A stretch of 64,000 bases of DNA from Chloroflexota bacterium (GTDB taxonomy: Bacteria > Chloroflexota > Chloroflexia > Thermomicrobiales > UBA6265), in the NCBI GenBank assembly GCA_023389575.1, contig JAEWEG010000054.1, forward strand, positions 1-64,000, written 5' to 3'. The notes beneath the pieces are model-generated. The model saw only the letters and a list, made by a program, of their open reading frames with translations. It did no database searches and was not told where the DNA came from. The number at the start of each line of letters is the position of its first letter. The first letter of the stretch is position 1. The translations under genes and the position numbers were made by a program. Positions 8,125-17,578 of this stretch are shown here, piece by piece.

Positions 8125-10095
8125 CTATCCGCGCCGCAGCCAGACCGTCATCGGCCCCGCGCCCCGGTTGGCCCAGGCGAAGTAGGGAATCGCCGTCAGG
8201 GTCACCTGCGAGCGGCCTGGCCGGTCCCCATCGAGCGACTCCAGCGGGCGATACAGCGCGCCCTCCCAACCCGGCGCCGCCGATTCCACCTCGGCGTCCG
8301 CCGTCAGCACTTCCACCCCGCCTTCCAGCAGGTCGGGCCGGAACGCCGCCACGATTGGCGAGTCGTCCGGCAGCACGAAGTCCCGCACGTCGCCCACCGG
8401 GTGATCGGCCGCCTCCACGCAGTACAGCAGCGGTCCGCGCCGCAGCGCCACGCGCCCGGCGTCTTCCGCCACGCGCGGATGCGCCACGATCCGCGTGACG
8501 GGCATTGGCAGGGAAACCGTCACCACGTCGCCCACCTTCCACACCCGGCGAATGGTGGCGTACTGGCCATGGGCGGCCTCGCTGGCCGGCAGCGATTGAC
8601 CATTGACGCGCACGGACGCATCGCGGCTCCAGGCCGGAATTCGAAGGTTCAGGGTGAAGTCGCCGGTGTCCACCAGGTCGGTGATCTCGATCGAAATCTC
8701 GCCATCCCATGGATAGCGCGTTACCTGCTTCAGGCCGACAGAAGCGCCCGCCGCCAGCGGAATCGTTGCCGTGCCTCCGGCGTAGAGGTGCACCCAGATC
8801 GACTCGTGCTGGCCGTCCGATTCCGGGAACCGGCGGGCAGTGACCGAATAGAAGTAGCCCGGCAGTTGCGACAGTATCCGGGCGATGTTCGGCGGGCAGC
8901 AGGCGCACCCGAACCAGGCCTGCCGGCGGTGATCGCCGTCGTCGCTGAGCGGGTTCTGGTAGAAGTACGACTGGCCGTCCAGCGAGAGGCCGGGAAGCAT
9001 GGCGTTGTACAGCGAGTGCTCGATCCAGTCGGCGTAGCGGGTGTTGTCCTCCGCCCGCAGCATCAGCATTCGCCACACCCACATGATCGCGCCGATCGCG
9101 GCGCAGGATTCGGTGTAGGCGCGCTCGTTTGGCAGCTCGAAGTCCTTGCCGAACGCCTCGCCTTCCCACCGCGAGCCGATACCGCCGCTGACGTAGCTCC
9201 GGCGGGTGGTCATGTTGGCCCACATCCGGTCCAGCGCCCGTCGCAACGCGGTGTCCTCGCCCTCGATCAGGAGATCGGCCGCCCCGGCGTTCAGGTACAC
9301 CGCCCGCACGGCGTGACCGACCATTTCGTCCTGCTCCCGAACCGGGGTCGCGTCCTGATGGTAGGCGCTGCCGCCGATGGTGCCCTTGCCGCGCACGTCG
9401 AGGAAGAACCGGGCCTGGTCCAGGTAGCGCCGCTCGCCGGTTTCCCGGTACAGCTCGATGAGCGCCATCTCGATCTCCTCGTGACCGTCGGTCTGCTCCA
9501 GCTTGCCGTCCGTCGCCGGCCCGAAGGTCTCGCACACGAGATCGGCGAACTTCCGGGCGACCGCCAGCAGGCGCTCGTCGCCGGTTGCCCGGCGCATGGC
9601 GATCGCGGCCTGGATGAAGTGCCCGCCGCAGTACAGCTCGTGCATGTCGCGGAGGTTCGACCATCGTTCGCTCACGCGGTCCACCGAGAAGTAGGTGTTC
9701 AGGTAGCCATCGTCGTCCTGGGCGTTCTCGATCAGGACGGTGACCACGTCGATCATCGCCCGCAGGTCCGAGGAATCCTCGTCCGGATAGGCGGCGATGG
9801 CCGAGGCCGCCGCCTCCAGCCACTTGTACACGTCCGAATCGTTGAAGTAGATCCCGTCGAATGGGCCGTCGAACTCCCCGGCCACCCGCCGGAAGTTGCG
9901 CAGGCGGTTGGTGTCCTCCAGGTGCTGGAACTGGGACGGAATCGTCACCTCGCGGTTGATCCGGAGGCGTGGCGCCAGGAATTCGTCGGTCAGCCGCACG
10001 TTGCCGATCGGCACGGGCCGGTGCGCCGCGTTCGGCCGGCCTTTCGTATCCACCACCACGGCCGTGTGTTGAAGGGAAGTCGAGGAAGCAGTCAT
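8125..10095 (-). CDS. Glycoside hydrolase family 127 (beta-L-arabinofuranosidase-like, former DUF1680)
   Basis: 656 residues from the ATG at 10095; the ATG three codons upstream is an alternative. GH127 enzymes release L-arabinofuranose from plant glycans through a zinc-bound cysteine nucleophile. The hallmark motifs are visible: ESC (matching the zinc-binding Glu and Cys) and CACCPPN (the paired cysteines including the nucleophile), in an all-alpha barrel protein of the usual length. No signal peptide is seen, so it probably acts in the cytoplasm on imported oligosaccharides. It is divergent from the arylsulfotransferase gene. The open frame continues upstream, but that part is not family-like. 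Confidence 0.92.
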   Translation of the reverse strand: MTASSTSLQHTAVVVDTKGRPNAAHRPVPIGNVRLTDEFLAPRLRINREVTIPSQFQHLEDTNRLRNFRRVAGEFDGPFDGIYFNDSDVYKWLEAAASAIAAYPDEDSSDLRAMIDVVTVLIENAQDDDGYLNTYFSVDRVSERWSNLRDMHELYCGGHFIQAAIAMRRATGDERLLAVARKFADLVCETFGPATDGKLEQTDGHEEIEMALIELYRETGERRYLDQARFFLDVRGKGTIGGSAYHQDATPVREQDEMVGHAVRAVYLNAGAADLLIEGEDTALRRALDRMWANMTTRRSYVSGGIGSRWEGEAFGKDFELPNERAYTESCAAIGAIMWVWRMLMLRAEDNTRYADWIEHSLYNAMLPGLSLDGQSYFYQNPLSDDGDHRRQAWFGCACCPPNIARILSQLPGYFYSVTARRFPESDGQHESIWVHLYAGGTATIPLAAGASVGLKQVTRYPWDGEISIEITDLVDTGDFTLNLRIPAWSRDASVRVNGQSLPASEAAHGQYATIRRVWKVGDVVTVSLPMPVTRIVAHPRVAEDAGRVALRRGPLLYCVEAADHPVGDVRDFVLPDDSPIVAAFRPDLLEGGVEVLTADAEVESAAPGWEGALYRPLESLDGDRPGRSQVTLTAIPYFAWANRGAGPMTVWLRRG

Positions 10096-10336
10096 GAACC
10101 CCATCCAGGCTACGGCCGGGTAGCGCCCGGCCAGAACATCCGCGCATATCCCTCGCATTGTCCCACCGGCCGCGTGGAGGCGCACCTTTCCTGAAAGAGG
10201 TGGTTGCGAGCATGCGGTACAGGCAACCTTTGCTACCATGACGACACACCGAATCCGCGAAGTGTTGGGAGCGGCCCGGCGCCGGGCCGTTTTCAGATGC
10301 CGGCGGAACAGCGCAACCCACGAGGAGTGGAACGGA

Positions 10337-12196
10337 ATGGGACCGAAGACACACGATGCAGGCCCGGCGGATCGTCCAACGCGGCGAGGGCCCCGCGCGA
10401 GTCGCCGCGAGGTGCTCGGTGGCCTGGCCGGGGCGGCGGGCCTGGCCCTGGCCGGTTTGCCGGGAACCGGCGGCGCCCAGACGCCCGTCGCCGAGCCCGC
10501 CGCCACTCCTGGCCTGCTAGTCTTCCCGCGTCATGGCACGCGCACGGCGTCGCCGGGCACCGAGATCAGCTTTCGCGGCGAGGCCATCGCCGATATCGGA
10601 ACCGTCACCGTCATCGGCTCCATCAGCGGTAGTCACTCCGGCGTCCTCATGCCCCATTCCGATGGACTCGGGGCCAGTTTCGTGCCGGACTCGCCCTTCC
10701 AGCCCGACGAGTGGGTGACCATCCGCGCCGGCATCCCCCTCCGCCCGACTCCCAGCGGGTCGGTCACGTTCAGAATCTCCATTCCGGGTGTGCCGGTTCA
10801 GACCCCGGCCGAGCGCGAAGTCGACCAGCCGGCGAACCCGCCCCAGCAGTTCCAGTCCCGGCTGGACCTGCTGCCGCCGCGGATCACCATCACCGATTCC
10901 AGCAACGAGGTCGCGCCGGGCTACGTCTTCGTGGGGGCCAAGGTCGGCGATGGACAGACCGGCGCCATGATCATCGACAATCGGGGTGAGATGATCTGGT
11001 TTTCCCCGCTGGATCTCGATGTCGCCGCCCACAACGATCTGCGCGTCCAGCAGTACCAGGGCGAACCTGTCCTCACCACCTGGGAAGGTATCGCCCGCCA
11101 GGGCACCGGGTTCGGACACCTGCTGCTGCTCGACCAGCGGTACGAGGAGGTCGCCCGGGTTCAGGTTCCCAACGGGTATCCCGGCTTCGACCAGCACGAG
11201 TGCCAGCTCACGGATCGCGGGACAGTGCTCGGCATCGTGTACAACCCGGTCCGCTGGGACCTCTCGGCGGCTGGGGGATCAGCCGATGGCACCGCCCTCG
11301 ATGGCGTGGTTCTGGAGGTCGATGTCGCCACCGGCCGGGTGGTGTTCGAGTGGCACAGCCTCGACCATGTCGCCTTGGAAGAGAGTTACGGCCAACCCAC
11401 CGACGAGGAGCCCTGGGACTACTTCCACGTCAACTCGGTGGAACTCGATGCGGAGGACAACTTCGTCCTCTCGGCCCGCCACACGCATGCCTGCTATCGC
11501 ATTGAGCGCAACACCGGGCGTGTGCTCTGGCGGCTGAACGGCAAGCGCAGCGACTTTGAAATGGGCGAAGGCGCGCCATTCCAGTACCAGCACGATATCC
11601 GCGCGCACGGCAACGGCGAGTTCTCGCTGTTCGACAACGCCGAGTCGGACCAGTCCGCCGATGATGTCGCCTGGTCACGCGGGCTCGTGCTCGCGCTCGA
11701 CGAGGACCAGCAAACCGCCACGGTCGCCCGGGAATACGTCCACCCGACCGAGATCCTCTCGGTCAGTCAGGGCAACATGCAGTTGCTGCCGAATGGCAAT
11801 GCCTTCGTCGGCTGGGGCAGCGCGCCGGTGTTCTCCGAGTTCGACAGGGATGGGAACCTCCTGTTCAGCGGCCGGTTTCCTCAGGGAACCAACTCCTACC
11901 GGGCCTATCGCTGCGAGTGGGATGGCCAGCCCGCCGCCCCGCCGGATATCGCGGTGGAGCCTGGGCTGGGGAACAACGTGACGATCTACGCAAGCTGGAA
12001 CGGCGCCACCGGCGTCCGGTCCTGGAGCGTGCTCACCGGTCCCAACGCCGATGCGCTGGAGCCGGCCAGCTCGAGCCCCAGGACCGGGTTCGAGACCACC
12101 ATCCGCGCCGAGGTAGCGGGCGCGTTTGTCGCGGTCGCGGCGCTCGACGCCGATGGGGAGGAACTGGGGCGGTCGGCCGCCGTCCAGGTCGGGTAG
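10337..12196 (+). CDS. Tat-exported arylsulfotransferase (ASST) family protein
   Basis: 619 residues from an ATG with GAGGAG upstream. The N-terminus carries a twin-arginine signal (SRREVLGGLAGAAG) and then a TPVAEPAATP linker. Residues about 60-160 form an Ig-like beta domain. The rest matches the arylsulfotransferase beta-propeller family, with segments such as AMIIDNRGEMIWF, WEGIARQGTGFGH, DYFHVNSVE and RVLWRLNGK. Bacterial ASST enzymes move sulfate between phenolic compounds in the periplasm, but many homologues are uncharacterised. The conserved catalytic His cannot be assigned with certainty here. It may act on aromatic or sugar sulfates. Confidence 0.82.
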   Translation: MGPKTHDAGPADRPTRRGPRASRREVLGGLAGAAGLALAGLPGTGGAQTPVAEPAATPGLLVFPRHGTRTASPGTEISFRGEAIADIGTVTVIGSISGSHSGVLMPHSDGLGASFVPDSPFQPDEWVTIRAGIPLRPTPSGSVTFRISIPGVPVQTPAEREVDQPANPPQQFQSRLDLLPPRITITDSSNEVAPGYVFVGAKVGDGQTGAMIIDNRGEMIWFSPLDLDVAAHNDLRVQQYQGEPVLTTWEGIARQGTGFGHLLLLDQRYEEVARVQVPNGYPGFDQHECQLTDRGTVLGIVYNPVRWDLSAAGGSADGTALDGVVLEVDVATGRVVFEWHSLDHVALEESYGQPTDEEPWDYFHVNSVELDAEDNFVLSARHTHACYRIERNTGRVLWRLNGKRSDFEMGEGAPFQYQHDIRAHGNGEFSLFDNAESDQSADDVAWSRGLVLALDEDQQTATVAREYVHPTEILSVSQGNMQLLPNGNAFVGWGSAPVFSEFDRDGNLLFSGRFPQGTNSYRAYRCEWDGQPAAPPDIAVEPGLGNNVTIYASWNGATGVRSWSVLTGPNADALEPASSSPRTGFETTIRAEVAGAFVAVAALDADGEELGRSAAVQVG

Positions 12197-12210
12197 CCTT
12201 CGCCAGCCTG

Positions 12211-12237
12211 GCCGCTCCTCAGGGTTCGAGGAGCGGC
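12211..12237. terminator. Bidirectional terminator hairpin
   Basis: A perfect 10-bp stem, GCCGCTCCTC / GAGGAGCGGC with a 7-base loop, lies between the convergent arylsulfotransferase and MFS genes and overlaps the MFS stop codon. Confidence 0.65.
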
Positions 12238-13511
12238 TCGGACTCCGCCGCGACAACGGCCGAGCCATCCCGTGGCCGCCGGGCCAATCGCCCATACAGG
12301 GCGACGACCGGCGAGAGCACCAGGGCTGACCCAAGGAGCGCCGCCCGGATCGAGACCGCGTTGCCGACCCAGCCGAGGGCCGGTCCGCCCCCGACCTGGC
12401 CGATGGCGTTCGCCTGGCCGCTCATCGAGATCACCGTGGCGCGGGTACTGGCATCCAGGTTTCGGTTGAGCCAGGCCGCTTCCACCGGTCCACTGATGGA
12501 GCCGGCGATGGTCCGGACCCAGAGCATCCCGAAGGCGAGCCACAGGTTGCCGCACAGGGTGAAGACCACGATGCCTCCCACCTGGACCACGGCGCAGATC
12601 GCCAGGAGCCGGGCCGGAACGCCGGGGCCGAGCGCTTCCGGATTCCTCCGGTTGAGGACTTCGGTGGCGAGCAGGCCCAGCAGTGTGCCGACCACACCAC
12701 TGATGCCGAACCAGAGGACTGGGCTGTCGTTGCCGAGGACGACCGGGAAGTCGAAGCGGTCGATCACGGACGGGACGTGCAGCCGGTCGAAGGCCTCGCT
12801 GGCGAGCCCAACGATGAGGCTGACGAGGATGAGGGCCCGCACCACGGGCCGGTTCATCGCGAGGCGCATACCCTCGCGCGCGGTGGTCTTCATGTGGCCG
12901 AAGGTGGTTCGTTCGGATGGAGGCGTCACGCGCATGTGGCGTTCCGGCATGATCGCGAACAATACCGCCGCCAGGGCGACCATCCCGACCCCGGCGAGGA
13001 TCATCGGCAACTGGATGTGGATGAGGCCCAGCGAGACGCTGACGAGCGTTCCGGCCAGGCCGCCCACCAGCCACATCTGGCCGGCGCGGAGGAAGACCGG
13101 TCCGACGGCCTCCTCGCCCACCTCGTCGGTGATCCAGGCCTCGGTGGCGCCGCTGGTGAAGGTATAGCCAACGCCCCACAGGAACTGGCAGCCGATGACC
13201 GCCCAGAACCGGGGGATGGAGCCTTCCAGCATGAACCCGCATCCCATCAGCACCAGGCCGATCAGGATCGAAACCCGGCGGCTGTACACATCGGCCACCA
13301 CGCCGGTGGGTATTTCGAAGAGGAAGCAGGTGGCCTCCAGCACGGTGCCGGCGAGCACCATTTGCAGGGGATTCAGGCCCACCACCGTGACCTGGTAGAT
13401 CATGTTCACGGTGAAGATGAGCGAGAAGAAGATGGCCTGGCCACCGGCCAGGATCAGGTAGACCGGAACCGGATTCGCGGCCGGTCTCCGCGGACGAAGG
13501 AAGTCAGGCAC
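12219..13511 (-). CDS. Major facilitator superfamily transporter
   Basis: 430 residues with about 12 hydrophobic segments. The loop motif after the second helix reads GVVADVYSRR, matching MFS motif A (GxLaDrxGrr), and GATEAWITDEV is typical of a proton-driven drug/multidrug-like subgroup. It is an inner-membrane carrier; substrate is unknown, export is likelier than uptake. A 19-bp palindrome lies about 40-60 bp upstream of the start and may be an operator. Confidence 0.88.
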   Translation of the reverse strand: MPDFLRPRRPAANPVPVYLILAGGQAIFFSLIFTVNMIYQVTVVGLNPLQMVLAGTVLEATCFLFEIPTGVVADVYSRRVSILIGLVLMGCGFMLEGSIPRFWAVIGCQFLWGVGYTFTSGATEAWITDEVGEEAVGPVFLRAGQMWLVGGLAGTLVSVSLGLIHIQLPMILAGVGMVALAAVLFAIMPERHMRVTPPSERTTFGHMKTTAREGMRLAMNRPVVRALILVSLIVGLASEAFDRLHVPSVIDRFDFPVVLGNDSPVLWFGISGVVGTLLGLLATEVLNRRNPEALGPGVPARLLAICAVVQVGGIVVFTLCGNLWLAFGMLWVRTIAGSISGPVEAAWLNRNLDASTRATVISMSGQANAIGQVGGGPALGWVGNAVSIRAALLGSALVLSPVVALYGRLARRPRDGSAVVAAESEPLLEP

Positions 13512-13551
13512 GAGCAGGTCACTCCAGGATGCACCGCCAACGCAAAACCCC

Positions 13552-13570
13552 CGCGACGGTCACCGTCGCG
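13552..13570. promoter_or_regulatory. 19-bp perfect palindrome upstream of the MFS gene
   Basis: CGCGACGGT-C-ACCGTCGCG lies 41-59 bp upstream of the MFS start. Symmetry and position suggest a repressor binding site or a transcript-end hairpin; no regulator gene is adjacent. Confidence 0.45.
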
Positions 13571-14101
13571 AGGAAATGGGGCATCTGGCACGTCGTTGAA
13601 TGACTACCGGCTGGATGGCGAGACGCCATCGCCTACGCCAGGTCGTCTATTCGGGAAACGCGCTCACTCGTGCTGACTGCCATGCCGGGGCTCCTTCCGA
13701 GAGGGGCGGTTGGCCATGTTGTGTTCCGTACGTTGCCGATGATAGGGATTGCCGATTCCCAGGTCAATCGTTGCATCCGGGCCGATCGTGGAATCGGGGG
13801 AGCGGGCCCGGCATTACGTAGCCATTCCGGGTGATGGATCGCCTTCACGTAGGTAATCCAATTCGGCTTGAAGGGCTCCAGAGGCCCGAAAGTGGGCAAT
13901 CTTGCCGATGGAATGAGGGCGTCGCGACAGCAGACTGGGCAGTGACAAGAGGTCCGGCCACCAGCCGTCTTCGAGCTGATGGAAGGACGACCCAGGAGCA
14001 GCGTCGCGATGCAGGCAACCGTCCCCCACGTTCGACATGGTGTCCCATCTATCCGAGTAGTCCGGCGGGTCGTGGCCCGGCGGGCGCATGCCTCCGGCGC
14101 G
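13571..14101. other. Long intergenic region without a recognised gene
   Basis: About 530 bp between the divergent MFS and EamA genes. Open frames here lack family-like sequence. Nothing beyond promoters is inferred. Confidence 0.45.
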
Positions 14102-15001
14102 ATGACCGCGAGGGCGTGGCTGATGCTGGCGTTCCTGTCGGTGCTCTGGGGATCGGGGACATGGTTCAACCGGGTGGCGGTGCAGGATGTGGGACCCATG
14201 ACGGTGGTGGCGTCGCGCGTGGGGCTCGCCGCGTTGATGCTGTGGCTGGTCATGCGCGCGCGGGGCATCCCCGTTCGTTGGCGCGGGGAGGACTGGGTGC
14301 CGTACACGGTGATGGGGGTGCTGAACACGGCGGTGCCGTTCACGCTCATCGCGGTGGGACTGACGCGGATCGATTCGGGTCTGGCGGGAATCCTGCTGGC
14401 GACGACCCCGCTGTTCACGATGATGATCGCGCGGATGGTTTCCCCAGCCGAGCACTTGACGAGGGTGAAGCTTCTGGGCGTAGGGGCAGGGCTGGCTGGC
14501 GTGATGGTGATCATGGGGGTGTCCTCCGGCTCGATCACGGCCGGGAGCGGGCTGGCGAAGCTCGCCATTCTCGGCGCGGCCCTGGCCTATGGTGTTTCGG
14601 GCGTGTACGGGGCGACCTTGCGGGACCACGAACCGCTGTCGCTGGCGTGGGGACAGCTCGTCGTGTCCACGGCGGTGCTGCTGCCGTTCGCGGTTGTATG
14701 GGAGCGGCCGTTCGACGGCGGTGGGTGGCCGGTCGAGGCGGTGTGGTCGATCGCGGCGCTGGCGGTGTTGAGCACGGGCCTGCGTTACCTGGTGTTCTAC
14801 CGGCTGCTGGGCGAGATTGGGGCGACGAGGACCTCGATGGCGGGGTTCCTGGTTCCGGTGAGTTCCGTTCTCCTTGGGTGCCTGTTCCTTGGCGAACGCC
14901 TGCACTCATCGCAGATCGGCGGGATGCTGCTGGTGGTGGCGGGGCTGGCGGCGGCGAGTGGAGCGTTCCAGCGAGGCCCGTTGCCCGCTCGGGCGGGCTG
15001 A
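14102..15001 (+). CDS. EamA/DMT-family transporter
   Basis: 299 residues with ten hydrophobic helices arranged as two EamA repeats, the drug/metabolite transporter fold. Repeat starts read LMLAFLSVLWGSGTWFNRVAV and LAILGAALAYGVSGVYGA (partial motifs). Such carriers export amino acids, drugs or metabolites across the inner membrane. The ATG at 14102 is chosen because the membrane fold begins right after it; the frame is open for 41 more codons upstream and no strong ribosome site decides. It ends 50 bp from the convergent MGMT-like gene. Confidence 0.85.
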   Translation: MTARAWLMLAFLSVLWGSGTWFNRVAVQDVGPMTVVASRVGLAALMLWLVMRARGIPVRWRGEDWVPYTVMGVLNTAVPFTLIAVGLTRIDSGLAGILLATTPLFTMMIARMVSPAEHLTRVKLLGVGAGLAGVMVIMGVSSGSITAGSGLAKLAILGAALAYGVSGVYGATLRDHEPLSLAWGQLVVSTAVLLPFAVVWERPFDGGGWPVEAVWSIAALAVLSTGLRYLVFYRLLGEIGATRTSMAGFLVPVSSVLLGCLFLGERLHSSQIGGMLLVVAGLAAASGAFQRGPLPARAG

Positions 15002-15050
15002 CGTGGGACGAGCTGGGCGGCCGCGATCGGTGGCTACCCAGCGTGCTGGT

Positions 15051-15461
15051 TCACCCGGTGGCGGTTTCCCGGGCTCGTTGCTCGAAGATCCAGGCGGGAT
15101 CGAACGTGATGTTCCGAAGGGCGGCGGACTTCGTGTCGAGCACGCGCCAGATCGGGACCAGGTCGTTGGAGGGCGTGCCCGCCTGGTGGGCTTCGTTGGT
15201 GGCCTCGGCCAGCAGCCGGAGGTTGCGGGCGGTGGTGACTGGGCAGGTGTAGTCGACATCGTGGCGACGGGCCAAGTCGTCGCGGAGTTCGCGTGGGGAG
15301 ATCGCCTCGCCGACGGGTATCGCCCGGATGGCTTCGAGGATGACCGTCGCCGTTGGGTAGAGCATCGACTTGCCGGGTGTCATGCCGCGGCGGCCTTCCG
15401 GAACCGGGCGAATGTCGATGCCGGTCGACGCCGCCGCCTGGTCTCGCCATGTCGTCGTCAT
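15051..15461 (-). CDS. MGMT-family-like protein (alkyltransferase fold, small)
   Basis: 136 residues; an AGGAG site lies 7 bases before the ATG. The sequence follows a small conserved family annotated as MGMT-family proteins: PGKSMLYPT near the start, then IPVGEAISPRELRDDLA, VDYTCPVTTARN and VPIWRVLD. In true O6-alkylguanine transferases the reactive motif is PCHR; here the Cys sits in TCPVTT, so repair by alkyl transfer is unproven. It starts 15 bp after the MerR stop codon, so the two are an operon, which links it to whatever the MerR protein senses. Confidence 0.7.
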   Translation of the reverse strand: MTTTWRDQAAASTGIDIRPVPEGRRGMTPGKSMLYPTATVILEAIRAIPVGEAISPRELRDDLARRHDVDYTCPVTTARNLRLLAEATNEAHQAGTPSNDLVPIWRVLDTKSAALRNITFDPAWIFEQRARETATG

Positions 15462-15475
15462 GGATCGCTCCTGTC

Positions 15476-16342
15476 TCACTCAGCGCCGTGGATCGGAAAG
15501 GCAATGTCGCAGGCGGGGTCGTCCGGGCCGGCGGCCATGAAGTCGGTGAAGTAGACCTCGCGGGGAGAGCCAGTGCACTCGCGGCCGTTGGATTCGATCC
15601 ATTTTTCGACGGCGTCGTAGGCGGTGAGGATCTGGGGGAACTCGACCATCGACTTGCTGATGCGGGTGAAGGCTTCGCGGTGGGCGGGTTCGACGCGGGT
15701 GGGGACGTCGATCTTATCCTTTCGCGTCTCGTCGACCGGGATGCAGATCTCGACCGGACCATCGCTTTCCTCGTTCACCTCGCCGTGATAGATGATGAAG
15801 GCCGCGCCGGTGATGCCGCCGAACCGCTCGGCGATGCCGTGCATGGCGGGCATCCGCTCGTCGAGCCATACCTCAAGATGGGGAACCGTAATGTGGCGTT
15901 GCTCGGTGAGGACGAACTGGGCCGGGATGTCGCGTTCCTCGATGGTGAACATGTCGTAGTTCCTTTCCTTGCCGGCGAGGCCGACGAGCAGGTAGATGAG
16001 CAGATCGCGTTGACCGGCGATGCGGCGTTCGACCGATTCCCACCAGGCGGCGAGGGCATCGGCGCGCTCGGCTTCCGGGAGATTGACGATGCGGGCAACG
16101 GTGGCCAGTGGCATGTCCAACTGGCGGAGCCGGGCGATGAGGCGGGCGGTTTCCAACTGGCTTTCCCGGTAGCGGCGATAGCCGGTGACCGGATCGACCT
16201 CGGCGGGAACGAGGAGTCCCTGGCGGTCGTAGAGCCGGAGCGCCTTGGGCGAGAGCAGGCAGCGCCGGGAGAACTCGCCGATGGTCAGGTGGATGGCCCG
16301 GTTCGAGGCATGGTGCTGTCCTTTCATGGTGTCGGTTGGCAT
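15476..16342 (-). CDS. MerR-family regulator with GyrI-like ligand-binding domain
   Basis: 288 residues from an ATG preceded by AGGGAG. Residues about 20-90 form the MerR winged helix (IGEFSRRCLLSPKALRLYDR, then GYRRY), followed by a dimer coiled coil. The C-terminal half (from about 125) resembles the GyrI/BmrR effector domain that binds drugs or other small hydrophobic molecules. The gene is divergent from an EamA exporter and leads an operon with the MGMT-like gene. A promoter with the 19-bp spacer typical of MerR targets lies just upstream, so autoregulation is likely. Confidence 0.88.
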   Translation of the reverse strand: MPTDTMKGQHHASNRAIHLTIGEFSRRCLLSPKALRLYDRQGLLVPAEVDPVTGYRRYRESQLETARLIARLRQLDMPLATVARIVNLPEAERADALAAWWESVERRIAGQRDLLIYLLVGLAGKERNYDMFTIEERDIPAQFVLTEQRHITVPHLEVWLDERMPAMHGIAERFGGITGAAFIIYHGEVNEESDGPVEICIPVDETRKDKIDVPTRVEPAHREAFTRISKSMVEFPQILTAYDAVEKWIESNGRECTGSPREVYFTDFMAAGPDDPACDIAFPIHGAE

Positions 16343-16384
16343 TGGGCGCTCCCTGGTTGCGGGGACCATTCCCCGGCGATTGTC

Positions 16385-16415
16385 ACGTTAGGGCCTGCCC
16401 CAGGGGGAAGGTCAA
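16385..16415 (-). promoter_or_regulatory. MerR-type promoter with 19-bp spacer
   Basis: On the minus strand TTGACC (16410-16415) and TAACGT (16385-16390) are separated by exactly 19 bp. The spacer carries an imperfect dyad (CTTCCCCC-TGGGGCAGG). MerR-family activators act on such over-long spacers. It points into the merR-like gene, 43 bp upstream of its start. Confidence 0.65.
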
Positions 16416-16545
16416 GTGGTGAGGTCATTGTGCGCTGGCGATGCCAGAGAGGCCCGGCGGCCGTGGCGATGCCATGGCGTGGAGGATGACAGGGCCGGGA
16501 TTCGTGTGACAATGCGGGCCAGGGTGATAATCAGGTTCCGGGCGC

Positions 16546-17493
16546 ATGTCCCGGTTGGGAGGGATTGCGCTGGAAACGATCGTTGAGGACGCCGACGCGC
16601 CGGCGAGCACGCATCCGTTCGGACTGTCGCCGGCGAGCATGGGCCTGCTGCTGGGACTGATCGGCGTGGTGGCGTTTTCATTCACGCTGCCGTTGACGCG
16701 GATCGCGGCGCCGGAGCTGGGCGGGGCGTTCGTGGGGATGGGCCGGGCGTTCGTGGCGGCCCTGCTGGCGGCGGGGCTGCTGGCGATCCGGCGCGAGCGG
16801 ATTCCGGCGCGCTCGACCTGGCGCGGGATCGTGCTGGTGGCGATCGGGACGATCTTCGGGTTCGGGCTGTTTTCGTCGATCGCGATGCAGACCGTGCCCG
16901 CCGTGCACGCGATCGTGGTGGTGGGGTTGCTGCCGGCGATGACGGCGGTGATGGCGGTGCTGCGGGCGGGTGAGCGGCCGAAGCTGCCGTTCTGGATTTC
17001 GGTGGCGGTGGGTCTGGTCTCGGTGGTGGTGTTCGCGCTGGCGCAGGGGGCGGGGTCGCTGCAACTGGGCGATATCTGGCTGCTGATCGCGGTGGTGATG
17101 GCGGCGTTGGGATACGCCGAGGGGGCGGTGCTGACGCGGTCGATGGGCGGCTGGCGGGTGATCAGCTGGGCGCTGGTGTTTTCGTTGCCGGTGCTGACCG
17201 TGGTGATGGCGGTACTGGTGTGGCGTGACGGAATCGCCGATGCCGCGCCGAACGTGTGGTGGTGCTTCGCGTACCTGGCGGCGGTGAGCATGTTCCTGGG
17301 GTTCTTTCCCTGGTACGCCGGGCTGGCGATGGGCGGCGTGGCGCGGGTGGGGCAGATGCAACTGGTGCAGCCGGTGTTCAGCCTGATCTGGGCGTGGATG
17401 TTGCTGGGGGAGGCGATCTCGCTGGGGACGGCGCTGGCCTCGGTGCTGGTGATCGGGTCGGCGGCCCTGGCGAGGTGGACGCGGAGTACGTGA
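16546..17493 (+). CDS. EamA/DMT-family transporter
   Basis: 315 residues with ten hydrophobic segments in two EamA repeats; the second repeat includes WLLIAVVMAALGYAEGAVL. It is an inner-membrane permease. Its divergent placement from a drug-sensing type MerR regulator suggests it exports the compound sensed, but amino-acid or metabolite export is equally typical of this family. It is followed by the second copy of the dispersed repeat. Confidence 0.85.
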   Translation: MSRLGGIALETIVEDADAPASTHPFGLSPASMGLLLGLIGVVAFSFTLPLTRIAAPELGGAFVGMGRAFVAALLAAGLLAIRRERIPARSTWRGIVLVAIGTIFGFGLFSSIAMQTVPAVHAIVVVGLLPAMTAVMAVLRAGERPKLPFWISVAVGLVSVVVFALAQGAGSLQLGDIWLLIAVVMAALGYAEGAVLTRSMGGWRVISWALVFSLPVLTVVMAVLVWRDGIADAAPNVWWCFAYLAAVSMFLGFFPWYAGLAMGGVARVGQMQLVQPVFSLIWAWMLLGEAISLGTALASVLVIGSAALARWTRST

Positions 17494-17578
17494 CCGGGTG
17501 TTTCGGCCGGTACCCTCAACCGTCGCCTTGTGCAAGAGGGGCGTTTCGTATGGGTTGGGACGCGGATTCCGGGGTCGT

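Noticed and set aside
7843..10194. Very long plus-strand open frame opposite the GH127 gene
   Set aside because: It is the antisense shadow of a gene with clear family motifs; its Arg/His-rich composition and lack of any domain are typical of high-GC shadows.
13814..14905. Long minus-strand frame across the EamA gene
   Set aside because: Shadow; the opposite strand shows two clean transmembrane repeats.
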